Counted from the stretch's first letter, positions 39,107 to 49,806 are shown. The stretch: DNA of 64,000 bases from Pseudomonas sp. KNUC1026 (GCF_021650705.1 NZ_CP087138.1:620001-684000), one strand, 5' to 3'. The notes: generated by a model not told the origin, from the sequence alone. Program-made: numbers and translations.

Positions 39107-39880
39107 ATGGACGACAGCCCGCCAGACACCTCCCCGCGCAAAGAGCACATGCTCGCCGAAGTGCGTGACGACTTCGGCCTGATCCGCGTGTGGGAAGTGG
39201 ACGACTACCGCTTTCTCGAATTCGGCGAGGCCATCGAGCAGAGCTGTACCTTCACCGCCGACCCCGCGTGGCTGGAGTACGACTACACCCGCGCCATGCT
39301 GATCGGTGCGCTGTGCCACCCAGCGCCTGAGACGGCGCTGTTCATGGGCCTGGGTGCCGGCACCCTGACCCAGGCGTGCCTGAAGTTTCTGCCACTCGAT
39401 GATGTCGAGTGCATCGAGCTGCGCCCTGACGTGCCGCGCCTGGCGATGGAGTACATGGGCCTTGCCGATGACCCGCGGTTGTATATCCGCGTGGGCGATG
39501 CGCGCGAGCTGCTGCCCAGTGCCGAGCCGGCCGATCTGATCTTCGTCGACCTCTACACCGATCAGGGCCCTGGGCCTGCGCACCTGGCCTGGGCTTTCTT
39601 CGAGGCCTGCCAGCAGCGGCTCAATCCCGACGGATGGCTGGTGATCAACCAATGGGGCGACGACGCCGGAAAACCGCTCGGCGCCGCACTGTTGCGCGGG
39701 CTCTACCACAGGCATTACTGGGAGCTGCCGGTCAAGGAAGGCAATGTGATCCTGCTGGTGCCGGCCAGCCTCGACCAACACCTGGATCTGCAAGGCCTGG
39801 CTGCCCGCGCCGAGGCCCTGGCGCCGCGCCTGGGCTACCGGCTGGACGCGCTGATCGGAGCCATACGCAGCGCCACCTGA
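39107..39880 (+). CDS. spermidine synthase-like SAM-dependent methyltransferase-fold protein
   Basis: 257 residues. TALFMGLGAGTLTQACLKFL and DVECIELRPDVPRLAMEYMG correspond to the nucleotide-binding motifs of the spermidine-synthase fold. VGDARELLPSAEPADLIFVD completes the site. The N-terminal polyamine-binding part is short, so true aminopropyl transfer is doubtful. Function unknown. Single gene. Confidence 0.8.
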   Translation: MDDSPPDTSPRKEHMLAEVRDDFGLIRVWEVDDYRFLEFGEAIEQSCTFTADPAWLEYDYTRAMLIGALCHPAPETALFMGLGAGTLTQACLKFLPLDDVECIELRPDVPRLAMEYMGLADDPRLYIRVGDARELLPSAEPADLIFVDLYTDQGPGPAHLAWAFFEACQQRLNPDGWLVINQWGDDAGKPLGAALLRGLYHRHYWELPVKEGNVILLVPASLDQHLDLQGLAARAEALAPRLGYRLDALIGAIRSAT

Positions 39881-39892
39881 AACCGTTCAGCC

Positions 39893-40171
39893 AATTGGTA
39901 CGATATGACAAAAAACACTCACCTGAGGCGTCGTTTTCAGGTATTATGCGCGCCGGCTCTGGAAGGGGCCGCGTTAAGTTGCGTTTTCTCCCGAAGGTCC
40001 CTTCGGCTGGACGCCCGCCTTGCCGGGCTCTCCTTGACGATTCACCCCCACATCACAATCGTTTTCGCAAATCCCCGCCGCCGGAACTGCAGGGCGACTC
40101 TAACCAGTCACAACATGGCATGCGCAGTTTCGGAGCATGGGTCTTTGCGGATGCACCTATGAGGCAGTCCC
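39893..40171 (+). promoter_or_regulatory. promoter and long 5' leader of the DEAD-box helicase gene
   Basis: 291 bp separate the previous stop from the helicase start with no gene between. A -10-like TATTAT at 39942-39947 would give a leader of about 215 nt. Its -35 (TCACCT, 17 bp upstream) is weak. Long leaders are usual for cold-shock-type helicase mRNAs. The internal stretch 40030-40100 is open and pyrimidine-rich with GC hairpins near 39990-40030. Confidence 0.4.
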
Positions 40172-41844
40172 ATGACCCAGGAAACCGGCGGTTTCGCCGC
40201 TCTCGATCTTCACCCGAGCATCGTTGCCGCAGTCATCGCCACAGGCTATGAAGAGCCTTCGGCGATCCAGCAGCAGATCGATCCCGCTCATCCTCGCCGG
40301 CCACGATGTGATCGGCCAGGCCCAGACCGGCACCGGCAAAACCGCCGCCTTCGCACTGCCGGTGCTGCACAAGATCGATGTGAGCAAGCGCGAGCCGCAA
40401 GCCCTGATCCTCGCTCCAACCCGCGAGCTGGCCCTGCAAGTGGCCACCGCATTCGAAACCTATGCCAAGCAGATGCCCGGCGTGAACGTCGTGGCCGTCT
40501 ACGGCGGTGCCCCATGGGCCCGCAGATCAAAGCCCTGCGCCAGGGTGCGCAGATCATCGTCGCTACCCCTGGCCGCCTGTGCGACCACCTGCGCCGCGAT
40601 GAAAAAGTACTCGCCACCGTCAACCACCTGGTGCTCGACGAAGCCGACGAAATGCTCAAGCTCGGCTTCATGGACGACCTTGAAGTCATCTTCGATGCCA
40701 TGCCCGAAACGCGCCAGACCGTGCTGTTCTCCGCCACGCTGCCGCCGTCGATCCGCGCGATCGCCGAGCGCCACCTGAAAGAGCCCAAGCACGTCAAGAT
40801 CCAGAGCGAAACCCAGACCGTAGCTGCCATCGAGCAGGCCTACATGCTGGTGCACGCCGACCAGAAGGTCGCCGCCGTGCTGCGCTTGCTGGAAGTCGAA
40901 GAGTTCGACGCGCTGATCGCCTTCGTGCGTACCAAGCAGGCCACCCTGGATCTGGCCAGCGCGCTGGAAGCCAAAGGCTACAAGGCTGCTGCCCTGAACG
41001 GCGACATCGCCCAGAACCAGCGTGAGCGTGTGATCGAGTCGCTCAAGGATGGCCGCCTCGACATCGTCGTCGCCACCGACGTCGCTGCCCGTGGCCTGGA
41101 CGTGCCGCGCATCAGCTTCACGTGTTCAACGTCGACATGCCGTACGACCCGGAGTCCTACGTGCACCGTATCGGCCGTACTGGCCGTGCCGGCCGTGAAG
41201 GCCGTGCCCTGCTGCTGGTAACGCCGCGCGAGCGTCGCATGCTGCAGGTGATCGAGCGTGTGACCGGCCAGAAGGTCAGCGAAGTGCGTATGCCCGCTCC
41301 CCAGGCGGTGCTCGACGCGCGCATCAAGAAGCTCACCAACAGCCTCAAGCCGCTGGTCGCTGATGCCGAAACCACCCATGGCGAGCTGTTCGACCGCCTG
41401 GCGGCCGACATTGGCTGCACCGCGCGTGCCCTGGCCGCAGCCCTGCTGCGCAAGGCCACCAATGGCCAGGCGCTGGACCTGTCCAGTGTCGAGCGCGAGC
41501 AGCCACTGGTGCCCAACAATGCTCCGCGTGAGCGCAGCGAGCGTTCCGAGCGCAGCTTCACCGGCGACCGCCCGGAGCGCCGCGCGCCAATGCCGCTGGG
41601 CGAAGGCCGTGCACGTTGCCGTACCGCGCTGGGTGCCCGCGACGGTATCGCCGCCAAGAACCTGCTCGGCGCCATCCTCAACGAGGGCGGCCTGGCGCGC
41701 GACGCAATCGGCCGTATCCAGATCCGCGAGACCTTCAGCCTGGTCGAGCTGCCTGAAGAGGGCCTGGATCGCCTGCTGGCCAAGCTCAAGGACACTCGTG
41801 TGGCCGGCAAGCAGCTCAAGCTGCGCCGTTATCGCGAAGACTGA
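40172..41844 (+). CDS. deaD: DEAD-box ATP-dependent RNA helicase, DeaD/CsdA type (three frameshifts)
   Basis: 557 residues once an extra A at 40277 is removed, one C is added to the run 40510-40513, and one base is added near 41117-41119. Motifs in order: Q-motif region ([11 protein letters not shown]), Walker [21 protein letters not shown] ([13 protein letters not shown]), SAT, and [20 protein letters not shown] basic/serine linker ([12 protein letters not shown]) and a DbpA-like RNA-binding domain at the C-terminus ([18 protein letters not shown]) follow. Unwinds structured RNA in ribosome assembly and mRNA decay, especially in the cold. The three indels fall in an essential-type gene with conserved flanks, so sequencing error is likely. 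Confidence 0.93.
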
Positions 41845-41897
41845 GCCCAGAAGGGTGCAAGCCGGCCTTCCACCTGGCTTGCACAGCCTGGAACATT

Positions 41898-41935
41898 GAA
41901 AAACCGCCGCCGGGGTAACCGGGCGGCGGTTTTTC
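41898..41935. terminator. bidirectional intrinsic terminator
   Basis: gaaaaaccgccgcc and ggcggcggtttttc form a 14-bp stem around ggggtaaccg. It serves the helicase gene (+) and the dioxygenase gene (-), which converge here. Confidence 0.85.
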
Positions 41936-41952
41936 GATGCCTGAGAGAAACC

Positions 41953-42718
41953 TCAACCGAACCGGTAGATGTCCATCCCCAACGCGCCAAGGGTAAAACC
42001 GCTGTGCGCCAGGCTGAACGCACCTCCAGCGCCACGGGCGAAGTACAGCGGCAACAGGTGCTCGTCGCTTGGATGGTTGCGCGCCGCGAAGGGCGCTCGC
42101 TGGCGGTAGTCGAGCAGCGCGGCTTCGTGCTTCGGCCAGCTGTTCCACCATCCAGTCGCGAAAAGCCTGTGCCCAGGCCGTGCCGCTGTCGCCCTGGGCA
42201 TGCCAGTCCAGCTCACGCAGGTTATGGGTGATGCTGCCCGAGCCCACCAGCAGGATGCCCTGTTCGCGCAAGCTCGCCAGCGCCTCGCCGATGGCTTGCT
42301 GCAGGCGCGGGCCGCCGGCGCTGGGCAGTGACACCTGCACGATGGGGATGTCCGCAGCCGGATACATCAGGCTCATCGGCACCCACGCACCGTGGTCGAA
42401 TGGGCGCTCGGCATCCAGGCGCGCCGGCAAGCCGGCGGCGCTGAGCCGGGCAACGATGTCTTCGGCCAAGGCCGGCTCGCCCGGGGCGGGGTATTGCACT
42501 GCGAACAATGCCGGCGGGAAGCCACCGAAGTCATGCCAGGTGGCGGGCTGTGCGCCGCTGGCGACGCGAAGGTCAGGGCTTTCCCAATGTGCCGACACCA
42601 GCACGATCGCCTTCGGCCAAGGCAGCTCGGCCGCAAGCTTTGCCAGTGCAGGGCCGCTGGCGCCGGGCTCCAGAGCCAGCATGGGGGAGCCGTGGGAGAT
42701 GAACAGGCTGGGCAACAT
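41953..42718 (-). CDS. ygiD: 4,5-DOPA-extradiol-dioxygenase-like protein, YgiD/LigB family (frameshifted)
   Basis: 254 residues after removing one base near 42133 (VEQLA then KHEAALLDYRQRAPFAARNH). Metal-ligand regions are FISHGSPMLALEPG, HGAWVPMSLMYPAADIP and SGSITHNLRELDWH. The HPSDEHLLPLYFA motif marks the DODA/YgiD subgroup. Zn- or Fe-dependent extradiol cleavage of catechols such as L-DOPA is the family reaction. The physiological substrate in pseudomonads is not known. Confidence 0.87.
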
Positions 42719-42825
42719 GATTCGCCCTCCATTGAGGTTTCAGATGATGGCCATCTTGTGCCAGGCGAACCCGGTGGTTCCAACGGTATTTTTTGACGCT
42801 GATGATCGAGAAAGCTGAGGTATCG

Positions 42826-43552
42826 ATGGACGCAGATTTTTGGCACGACCGCTGGCAGCGCCAGCAGATTTCCTTCCATCGAGAGGTGCCCAACCCTTCG
42901 CTGCAAGCCTGGTGGTGCGAATGGGTTCCGGCGGGGGCGCGAGTGCTGGTGCCGCTGTGCGGCAAGAGCGTGGACATGGCCTGGTTGGCTGCACAAGGGT
43001 ATGAAGTGGTTGGGGCGGAGCTGTCGGCCTTGGCGGTGGAGGCGTTCTTCCACGAGCAAGGCCTTGAGCCTCAGGTGCGCCAACAGGGTGAGCACCGCCT
43101 CTATCAGGCGGGCCCCGTGCAGGTCTGGCAGGGGGATTTTTTCACGCTCAGCCCTGCCCAGGTCGGCGCTTGCACTGCCTACTATGACCGAGCGGCGCTG
43201 ATTGCTCTGCCACCGTCGATGCGCGCCGCCTATGTAGAGCATTTGGCCACATTGCTGCCTTCAGGGGCGCTGGGGATGTTGATTGGCCTGGATTTCATCC
43301 AGGGCGAGATCGAAGGGCCGCCGTTTGCAACTTCAGGCGAAGCGATCACCGAGTTGCTCGGCGCGCACTGGTCGCTCGCGCGAGGTGGGCCGTGCCGATG
43401 CCATGCCCGGTGCCTCGCCGCGTTACCACCAGGCGGGGCTGGCTTACCTGGATGAAACCACCTACTGGCTCTGCAAGCGCTCGAATGCAGCCCGCCTGCG
43501 CCCTCGATGGAGCGCTGCAGATCGATCAGCAGGGGCTCTACGGTGCCGCTGA
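42826..43552 (+). CDS. tpm: thiopurine S-methyltransferase (frameshifted)
   Basis: ATG 42826 opens MDADFWHDRWQRQQISFHRE, the bacterial TPMT start. VLVPLCGKSVDMAWLAAQGY is the SAM motif, and YYDRAALIALPPSMRAAYVE is conserved. One extra base near 43376 breaks the frame after HWSL. Removing it gives REVGRADAMPGASPRYHQAG and DETTYWLCKR, where most homologues end. The frame runs on for about 23 more residues to 43552, antisense to the DUF2959 gene, where a second indel (near 43491-43497) also affects its true stop. In Pseudomonas this enzyme methylates selenium/tellurium oxyanions and thiopurines. Confidence 0.88.
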
Positions 43553-44100
43553 CGGTGCTGTAGCTCTGCTGCAGGCCGCCGATCACCCTGGGCGTTCTGC
43601 TGGTGGCGCAGGTACAACAATTGATCGTTCAGCGCGCCCAGGGCAGGCAGCACCTTGCTCTGCGCACTGCGCATCTTGCCGATCAGCAGGCTGTACTGTT
43701 CGCGGGCCTGTTGCAGCTCCTGGGCACTGGCCTCGCGCAGGGGGGCGCTTTGGTATTGATCCAGTTCGTGCTCCCAGTCATCGAACACCGCTTTTGCTAC
43801 CGCTTCGACCTGGTCGACGCGCGGCTTCACCGCGTCGGCTGCCCGCTGGCTGGCAGCGTAGTCGCGCTGTAGCTCGGCCAGCTGTGAGGCTTGGTCGGCG
43901 GGAGAGGCATTCAGTGCCTGGCGGTAGTGCTCCAGGGTTCGGTTGAACTGGTAGCGAGCCTTGATCTGCGCGTCGCGGGCGTCTTCAACGCGGTGGGCGA
44001 GGATCTCGCGCTTGGGGATACCGGCCTTTTCGATCATCGACAGGTAAGGGCTTTGGCAGCCGGTGAGCAGCAGGGCGAAGACCAGCAGGAGAGGGCGCAT
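43462..44100 (-). CDS. DUF2959 lipoprotein (two compensating frameshifts)
   Basis: 212 residues from ATG 44100. A lipoprotein signal (LLLVFALLLTGC) with Cys at residue 14 is followed by a long coiled-coil helix (KAGIPKREILAHRVEDARDA ... KAVFDDWEHELDQYQ). An extra base in the CCC at 43586-43588 breaks the frame after HQQNAQ (then IGGLQQSYSTVSGTVEPLLI). One missing base near 43491-43497 returns it to AAFERLQSQ and the stop. DUF2959 proteins are periplasmic, function unknown. Convergent with tpm, 3' ends overlapping. Confidence 0.78.
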   Translation of the reverse strand: MRPLLLVFALLLTGCQSPYLSMIEKAGIPKREILAHRVEDARDAQIKARYQFNRTLEHYRQALNASPADQASQLAELQRDYAASQRAADAVKPRVDQVEAVAKAVFDDWEHELDQYQSAPLREASAQELQQAREQYSLLIGKMRSAQSKVLPALGALNDQLLYLRHQQNAQGDRRPAAELQHRQRHRRAPADRSAALHRGRRRAAFERLQSQ

Positions 44101-44138
44101 GGGGAGCCTTTCGGGGAAACCTGCCGGATAGGACAACG

Positions 44139-44165
44139 AAAAAGGGCAGCTTGCGCTGCCCTCGT
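44139..44165 (-). terminator. intrinsic terminator of htpX
   Basis: On the minus strand GGGCAGC-GCAA-GCTGCCC is followed by TTTTTCG, 6 bp after the htpX stop. Confidence 0.88.
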
Positions 44166-44170
44166 TGCGA

Positions 44171-45058
44171 TCAACCGCGCCGGCGCAGCGCCTCGATGCG
44201 CTCCTCCAGTGGCGGGTGGCTCATCAGCAGGCCGGCCAGGCCCTGCTTGAGGCCTCCATTGATGCCGAAAGCCTGCAGGCTGTCGGGCATCTGCACCGGC
44301 ACGCCTTGCTCGGCGCGCAGGCGTTGCAGCGCGTTGATCATCGCTCCGGTACCGGCCAGCTGCGCGCCAGCTTCATCGGCACGAAACTCGCGCCGGCGCG
44401 GAACGCACATGGTGATGATGCTTGCGAGGATGCCCAGCACCAGCTCGGCGAAAATGGTGGCCACGATGTAGCCAATGCCATGGCCTTGCTCGTTGCGCAG
44501 GATCACCCGGTCGACGAAGTTGCCGATGATGCGCGCGAAGAACATCACGAAGGTGTTCACCACCCCCTGTACCAGCGCGAGCGTGACCATGTCGCCATTG
44601 GCCACGTGGCCGATCTCGTGTGCCAGCACGGCGCGCACTTCATCACGCGAGAACCGCTCCAGCAAACCCTGGCTCACGGCCACCAGCGCATCGTTGCGGT
44701 TCCAGCCGGTGGCGAAGGCGTTGGACTCGTAGGCCGGGAAGATGCCCACCTCGGGTGTGCGGATGCCTGCCTCGCGGGCAAGCTCTTCGACGGTGCTGAG
44801 CAGCCACTGCTCATGGTGAGTGCGGGGTTGGCTGATGATCTGAGTGCCGGTGCTCATCTTGGCCATCCGCTTGGAGATGAACAGCGACACCAGCGAGCCT
44901 GCGAAGCCGAACACGGCGCAGAACACGAGCAATTGGTTGAGGTTCAGGCCAACGCCCTGGCGGGCGAAGTAGCTGTCGATGCCGAGCAGCCTCGGTGTGA
45001 TGCTGGCGATCGACGCCACCGCAAGGTTGGTGGCGACGAACAGCAGGATGCGCATCAT
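44171..45058 (-). CDS. htpX: membrane zinc metalloprotease HtpX
   Basis: 295 residues from ATG 45058. Hydrophobic N-terminal helices ([17 protein letters not shown] and [19 protein letters not shown]) precede the cytosolic M48 protease motif [10 protein letters not shown], and the third zinc ligand lies in [30 protein letters not shown] is another membrane helix. It degrades damaged membrane proteins with FtsH and is envelope-stress induced in E. coli. The upstream in-frame extension to 45133 is rejected. Confidence 0.95.
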   Translation of the reverse strand: MMRILLFVATNLAVASIASITPRLLGIDSYFARQGVGLNLNQLLVFCAVFGFAGSLVSLFISKRMAKMSTGTQIISQPRTHHEQWLLSTVEELAREAGIRTPEVGIFPAYESNAFATGWNRNDALVAVSQGLLERFSRDEVRAVLAHEIGHVANGDMVTLALVQGVVNTFVMFFARIIGNFVDRVILRNEQGHGIGYIVATIFAELVLGILASIITMCVPRRREFRADEAGAQLAGTGAMINALQRLRAEQGVPVQMPDSLQAFGINGGLKQGLAGLLMSHPPLEERIEALRRRG

Positions 45059-45239
45059 GGTGAACAGGTACTCCCGACGGAAAGGTGCTAAAGCGTCAGG
45101 GGCGTATATAAGGCGAGCCGTCGGGCTATTCAACCTGGGTACTATTTCAAACTATGTCCCAGAAATTTCCTACGAGACTCGCGCGCCTTGCACACCTTGA
45201 CCGCGCAGGCCGGGCCCCGTTCGTCGGGCCCGTAAGCGA

Positions 45240-46449
45240 TTATTGCCGATAGTTGCCAAGAAACCCGCCGATACGGCGGATCGCCTGCTCCAGGTCGTCG
45301 ACCCGGGAAGGGTGACCACGCGGAAATGGTCAGGCCATGGCCAGTTGAACGCCGTGCCCTGGACCACCAGCAGTTTTTCCGAGAGCAGCAGGTCGAGCAC
45401 GAACTTTTCGTCGTTGGCGATAGGGCGCACCTTGGGATCGATGCGCGGGAAGGCGTAGAGCGCGCCCATGGGCTTGACGCATGACACCCCCGGGATGTCG
45501 TTGAGCAGTTCCAGGCGCGGTTGCGTTGCTCCAGCAGGCGGCCCGGAGGCAGCACCAGGTCGTTGATGCTCTGGTAGCCGCCCAAAGCGGTCTGGATGGC
45601 GTGCTGGGCCGGCACGTTCGCGCACAGGCGCATGTTGGCCAGGATGTCCAGGCCTTCGATATAGCTGTGGGCCTGGTGCTTGGGCCCGGAAATCACCAGC
45701 CAGCCGGAGCGGAAGCCCGCCACCCGGTAGGATTTGGACAGCCCGTTGAAGGTCAGGCACAGCAGGTCCGGGGCGAGCGAGGCGGTGCTGATGTGCACGG
45801 CATCGTCATAGAGGATCTTGTCGTAGATCTCGTCGGAGAACACCACCAGGTTGTGCTGGCGGGCGATCTCGAGCATGCCCAGCAGCACCTCGCGCGGGTA
45901 CACGGCACCGGTGGGGTTGTTCGGGTTGATCAGCACCATGGCTTTGGTGTTGGGGGTGATCTTGGCTTTCATGTCGGCAAGGTCGGGCGCCCAGCCTGCC
46001 TGCTCGTCGCACAGGTAGTGCACCGCGTTGCCGCCAGCCAGGCTCACCGATGCGGTCCAGAGCGGGTAGTCGGGTGCGGGGATCAGCACTTCGTCGCCAT
46101 TGTTGAGCAGCGCCTGCAGCGACATCACGATCAGTTCTGAAACCCCGTTGCCCAGGTAGATGTCTTCTATACCGACACCGGCGATCTCTTTCTGCTGGCA
46201 GTACTGCATCACTGCCTTGCGTGCACTGAACAGGCCCTTGGAATCGCTGTAACCCTGGGCGGTGGGCAGGTTGCGAATCACGTCCTGAAGGATCTCTTCA
46301 GGTGCTTCGAAACCGAAGGGTGCAGGGTTGCCGATGTTCAGCTTGAGAATGCGATGGCCTTCCTCCTCCAGCCGCTTGGCGTGCTTGAGCACCGGGCCGC
46401 GGATGTCGTAGCAGACGTTGGCGAGCTTGTTCGATTTGCTGAACTGCAT
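45240..46449 (-). CDS. alaA: alanine aminotransferase AlaA-type (two frameshifts)
   Basis: 403 residues when one base is added at the CC pair 45511-45512 (NRAWELLNDIPGVSCVKP) and one at the G3 run 45305-45307 (VVTLPRVDDLEQAIRRIGGF, ending LGNYRQ). Start ATG 46449 (MQFSKSNKLANVCYDIRGPV). PLP contacts: LGNGVSELIVMSLQAL, NPNNPTGAVY, and FNGLSKSYRVAGFRSGW with the Schiff-base lysine. Glutamate-pyruvate transamination, the main alanine synthesis route. Divergent from msrB. Confidence 0.92.
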
Positions 46450-46606
46450 GATCGGATCCTGGGAGAGGCAGGGGCGCCGCACAAAGAGGTTTGAACCGCC
46501 CCGGCGCGAGTGACAGACTGATGCACTGTTGCGGCGCAATGATACGTGCCGGCCGAATTTGCGAAAAGACACAGTGGATGGTTTTTCCACTGCAAAGGTG
46601 TAGCCA

Positions 46607-47011
46607 ATGCCCAAGATCGACAAGACCCTCGAACAATGGCGCGAGCAGCTCGACCCCGAGCAATACCGAGTGTGCCGGCTGGCCGGCACCGAACGCCCGT
46701 TCACCGGCAAATACAACGAAACCAGGACCCCAGGTGTGTATCACTGCATCTGCTGTAAGGCGCCGCTGTTCGATTCCACCACCAAGTTCGACTCCGGTTG
46801 TGGCTGGCCCAGCTTCTCCGCGCCGATCGAAGACAACGCCATGATCGAATTGCGTGACACCACCCACGGGATGATCCGCACCGAGGTGCGCTGCGCCGGG
46901 TGCGATGCCCACCTGGGCCACGTATTTCCCGATGGCCCCGCCCCGACCGGCCTGCGTTACTGCATCAACTCGGTGTGCCTGAACCTGGTGCCACGCGAGG
47001 CCCAGGCATGA
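46607..47011 (+). CDS. msrB: peptide-methionine (R)-S-oxide reductase MsrB
   Basis: 134 residues. The zinc site is formed by CICCKAPLF and [22 protein letters not shown] and the catalytic C of [11 protein letters not shown] complete the SelR domain. Repairs methionine-R-sulfoxide in proteins. The stop overlaps the gpx start by ATGA, so the two are co-translated. Confidence 0.96.
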   Translation: MPKIDKTLEQWREQLDPEQYRVCRLAGTERPFTGKYNETRTPGVYHCICCKAPLFDSTTKFDSGCGWPSFSAPIEDNAMIELRDTTHGMIRTEVRCAGCDAHLGHVFPDGPAPTGLRYCINSVCLNLVPREAQA

Positions 47012-47493
47012 GCGAGGCATTCATGGATGTGCCGTGCGTGCTGATGAACGGCGAGCGCAAGGCCCTGGCGGATTTCGGCGCCCGCGCAGTGCTGGTGGTC
47101 AACACCGCCAGCCAGTGCGGTTTCACACCGCAGTACAAGGGCCTTGAGCAGCTTTGGCAACAGTGGAAGAGCAAGGGTTTGCTGGTGATCGGGTTTCCTT
47201 GCAACCAGTTCGGCCACCAGGAGCCGGCCGATGACCGCCAGATTGCGCAGTTCTGCGACTCAAGCTTCGGCGTGAGCTTTCCGTTGTGCCGCAAGGTGGA
47301 GGTCAATGGCGACCACGCCCACCGCCTGTTCGTGGCGCTCAAGGCCGCAGCGCCTGGCTTGATGGGCAGCCAGCGCATCAAGTGGAATTTCACCAAGTTC
47401 CTCATCGATACCCGCTCAGGGAATGTTCAGCGCTTTGCACCGTTCACCAAACCGGAAAAGCTCGACGCCGAACTTGCCCGCCTGCTGGGCTGA
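47008..47493 (+). CDS. glutathione/thioredoxin peroxidase (Gpx family)
   Basis: 161 residues from ATG 47008. Peroxidatic Cys in [30 protein letters not shown] and [10 protein letters not shown] (catalytic Trp/Asn) complete the tetrad. The Cys form without selenocysteine usually uses thioredoxin as reductant. Co-operonic with msrB, a two-gene oxidative repair unit. Convergent with the hybrid kinase gene, the stops abutting. Confidence 0.92.
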   Translation: MSEAFMDVPCVLMNGERKALADFGARAVLVVNTASQCGFTPQYKGLEQLWQQWKSKGLLVIGFPCNQFGHQEPADDRQIAQFCDSSFGVSFPLCRKVEVNGDHAHRLFVALKAAAPGLMGSQRIKWNFTKFLIDTRSGNVQRFAPFTKPEKLDAELARLLG

Positions 47494-49806
47494 TCAGGCC
47501 CCGGGTATCCACTGGTCGATCATCGCTACCAGCTCCTCACGGCGGAACGGCTTGGCCAGGTAATCGTTCATGCCCGCAGCGCGGCAGCGGTCGCGCTCCT
47601 CGGGCATGGCGTTGGCGGTCAAGGCCACGATCGGCAGGTCTGGCCAGTTGCCGCTCTGGCGGATGCGCCGAGTGGCTTCGTAGCCGTCCATCACCGGCAT
47701 GTTGCAGTCCATCAGCACCAGGTCGAAGCTGCCGTTTTCCAGCTCGATCAAGGCTTCTGCGCCTTGGGTCGCGATGACGACTTCGCAGCCGAGCTTGCCG
47801 AGCATGCCTCGTGCTACCAGTTGGTTCACAGGGTTGTCTTCCACCAGCAGGATGCGTGCCCGGCGCTGCCGGGTGCGTTCCTGGCCGGCAGGCTCGTGGC
47901 TGGGTGAGTCTTCGTGATTCAGGGTGCGCCTCAGCACCTGGCGCAGCGCCTCGCGTGACAGGGGCCGTGCCATCTGCTGCAAGGGGTTGAGGTGGGCAGC
48001 CTGGTCGCTGGGCAGGAAATTGCCATAGGCGGTCACCAGCAGGATCGGCGACTGGCTGCCAGGGCGCAGCCGGTACAGGCACTCGGGTGAATCGGTGATC
48101 AGCAGGTCGGCGTCCAGGGCCTGTGCACTGGCCTCCGGGTCGCGCCGCTGGTACTCCAGCCCCCAGCCGGGCAGCAGGTTTTCCAACAGCTCCGCCAGGC
48201 CGCTGTTGGCAGCGCTCAGGCCGATGATGCGACCTTGCAGCACAGGGACCAGCGGCGCCGGTGTGTGAGTGGCCAGCGGCAGCTCGGCGGTGAACTGGCT
48301 GCCAAAGCCCGGCTCGGAGCTGATCGACAGCCGGCCGTGCATCGCCTCACACAGGTTGTGCGTGAGTGCAAGGCCCAGCCCGGTGCCGCCGAACTGCCGG
48401 GTGATGCCGGCGCCGGCCTGAGTGAACGGCTTGAAGATCTTTGCCTGGGCTTCCTTGGGAATGCCGATGCCGGTGTCGCGCACCTCGACCGTTACGCCAC
48501 TCACTGCCGCACGCAGGCGCACGTCGACGCGGCCGAAGCGGGTGAACTTCAGGGCGTTGGACAACAGGTTGCTGACGATCTGGCGCACCCGCGTAGGGTC
48601 GCCCAGCACCAGTTGCGGGAAGTTGGGCGCGATCAGGCAGGTCAGCTCGACGTTGGGCGCTGCGTTCTGCGACAGCAGGTTGGCGGTATCCTCCACCAGC
48701 GTACCCAGGTCGAAGGGGATGCGCTCCAGCTCAAGCTGGCCGGCGTCGAACTTCGAAAGGTCGAGGATATCGTTGAGCAACTCCACCAGTACCTTGCCAG
48801 AGTCATGGGCAATCGACAGTTGCTGGCGCTGTTCTGCCGCCAGCGGGCTGTCCATGGCCAGCGCTATCATGCCCAGCAGGCCATTGAGTGGAGTGCGGAT
48901 TTCGTGGCTCATGTTGGCCAGGAACGCAGCGCGTGCCTGCGCCATGTCCATGGCCGTGCGCCGGGCCACCTCCAGCTCTTCGTTGGACTGGCTCAGGCGC
49001 ACGTTGCTGGCCTTGAGCTCGGTGGTGCGGGCAGAGACGATATTTTCCAGCTCGCCCAGGTACTCGGTGAGGCGGTTCTCCGCTACGCGGCGTTGCTGGA
49101 TTTCCATGGCCATGCTGACGAACTGCTGGTTGGTGACCTTGACCAGCACGCCGATTTCGTCATCTTCGTGGCCCGGCGGGCATACCAGCCGGTTGGGCTT
49201 GGCCGAATGCGGGTCGCTCTCGGCCAGGCTGCGAATCACCTTCACCAGTGGCTTGGTGAGCATTGAATAGAACAGCACCATCAGCAGTGCGGTGAGCAGC
49301 GCTGCGCGCAAAAAGCCGCTGATCAGTGTAACCGCTGCACGTTCCAGAAAACGGTCGCCAATGGCGGCCGTGTCGATGCGCAGGTTCAGGGTACCGAGGG
49401 TTTCCTTCTCCATGTGGTTCAGGAACAGCCGGTCGGTGTAGATGACGTTGGTGCCGAACAGCGCATCGGTGAGCAGCCGGTAGCGGCTGGGCGGGCGCTC
49501 CCGGTCGACGTTGGCCAGTACCTGATTGTCGTTGTCGATCAGGCTCACCCCGATCACCGACTCCGAGCGCAGCAGCCCGCGCGTCAGTTCCTCGGCCAGT
49601 TCGCTGTCGATGTTGTAGGCGATACGCGAGGCCGGATTGTGCGCCACTTCCAGCAGCGAGTTCATCTGGCGTTTGATGGCTTCGTTGACACTGGCATAAT
49701 CCAGCGCGATTTGCGCGAAGCTGAGCAGCGTGCCGATCACCAGGCCTACTACCACGGTCATGCGGGCCTGTTTGTACGACAAACGCTGGGTGAACTGGAT
49801 GTCCAT
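47494..49806 (-). CDS. hybrid sensor histidine kinase/response regulator
   Basis: 770 residues. Membrane helices at about 16-36 and 164-186 bracket a periplasmic sensor of about 125 residues. A linker with a coiled-coil follows. HisKA has the phospho-accepting His in AFLANMSHEIRTPLNGLLGM. The ATPase domain has SNLLSNALKFTRFGRVDVRL, DTGIGIPKEAQAKIFKPFTQ and GGTGLGLAL. A degenerate receiver-like segment lies near 520-620. The C-terminal receiver (ILLVEDNPVNQLVARGMLGK ... DLVLMDCNMPVMDGYEATRR) has a phospho-acceptor Asp. No response regulator with an output domain is adjacent; signal unknown. Confidence 0.92.
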   Translation of the reverse strand: MDIQFTQRLSYKQARMTVVVGLVIGTLLSFAQIALDYASVNEAIKRQMNSLLEVAHNPASRIAYNIDSELAEELTRGLLRSESVIGVSLIDNDNQVLANVDRERPPSRYRLLTDALFGTNVIYTDRLFLNHMEKETLGTLNLRIDTAAIGDRFLERAAVTLISGFLRAALLTALLMVLFYSMLTKPLVKVIRSLAESDPHSAKPNRLVCPPGHEDDEIGVLVKVTNQQFVSMAMEIQQRRVAENRLTEYLGELENIVSARTTELKASNVRLSQSNEELEVARRTAMDMAQARAAFLANMSHEIRTPLNGLLGMIALAMDSPLAAEQRQQLSIAHDSGKVLVELLNDILDLSKFDAGQLELERIPFDLGTLVEDTANLLSQNAAPNVELTCLIAPNFPQLVLGDPTRVRQIVSNLLSNALKFTRFGRVDVRLRAAVSGVTVEVRDTGIGIPKEAQAKIFKPFTQAGAGITRQFGGTGLGLALTHNLCEAMHGRLSISSEPGFGSQFTAELPLATHTPAPLVPVLQGRIIGLSAANSGLAELLENLLPGWGLEYQRRDPEASAQALDADLLITDSPECLYRLRPGSQSPILLVTAYGNFLPSDQAAHLNPLQQMARPLSREALRQVLRRTLNHEDSPSHEPAGQERTRQRRARILLVEDNPVNQLVARGMLGKLGCEVVIATQGAEALIELENGSFDLVLMDCNMPVMDGYEATRRIRQSGNWPDLPIVALTANAMPEERDRCRAAGMNDYLAKPFRREELVAMIDQWIPGA

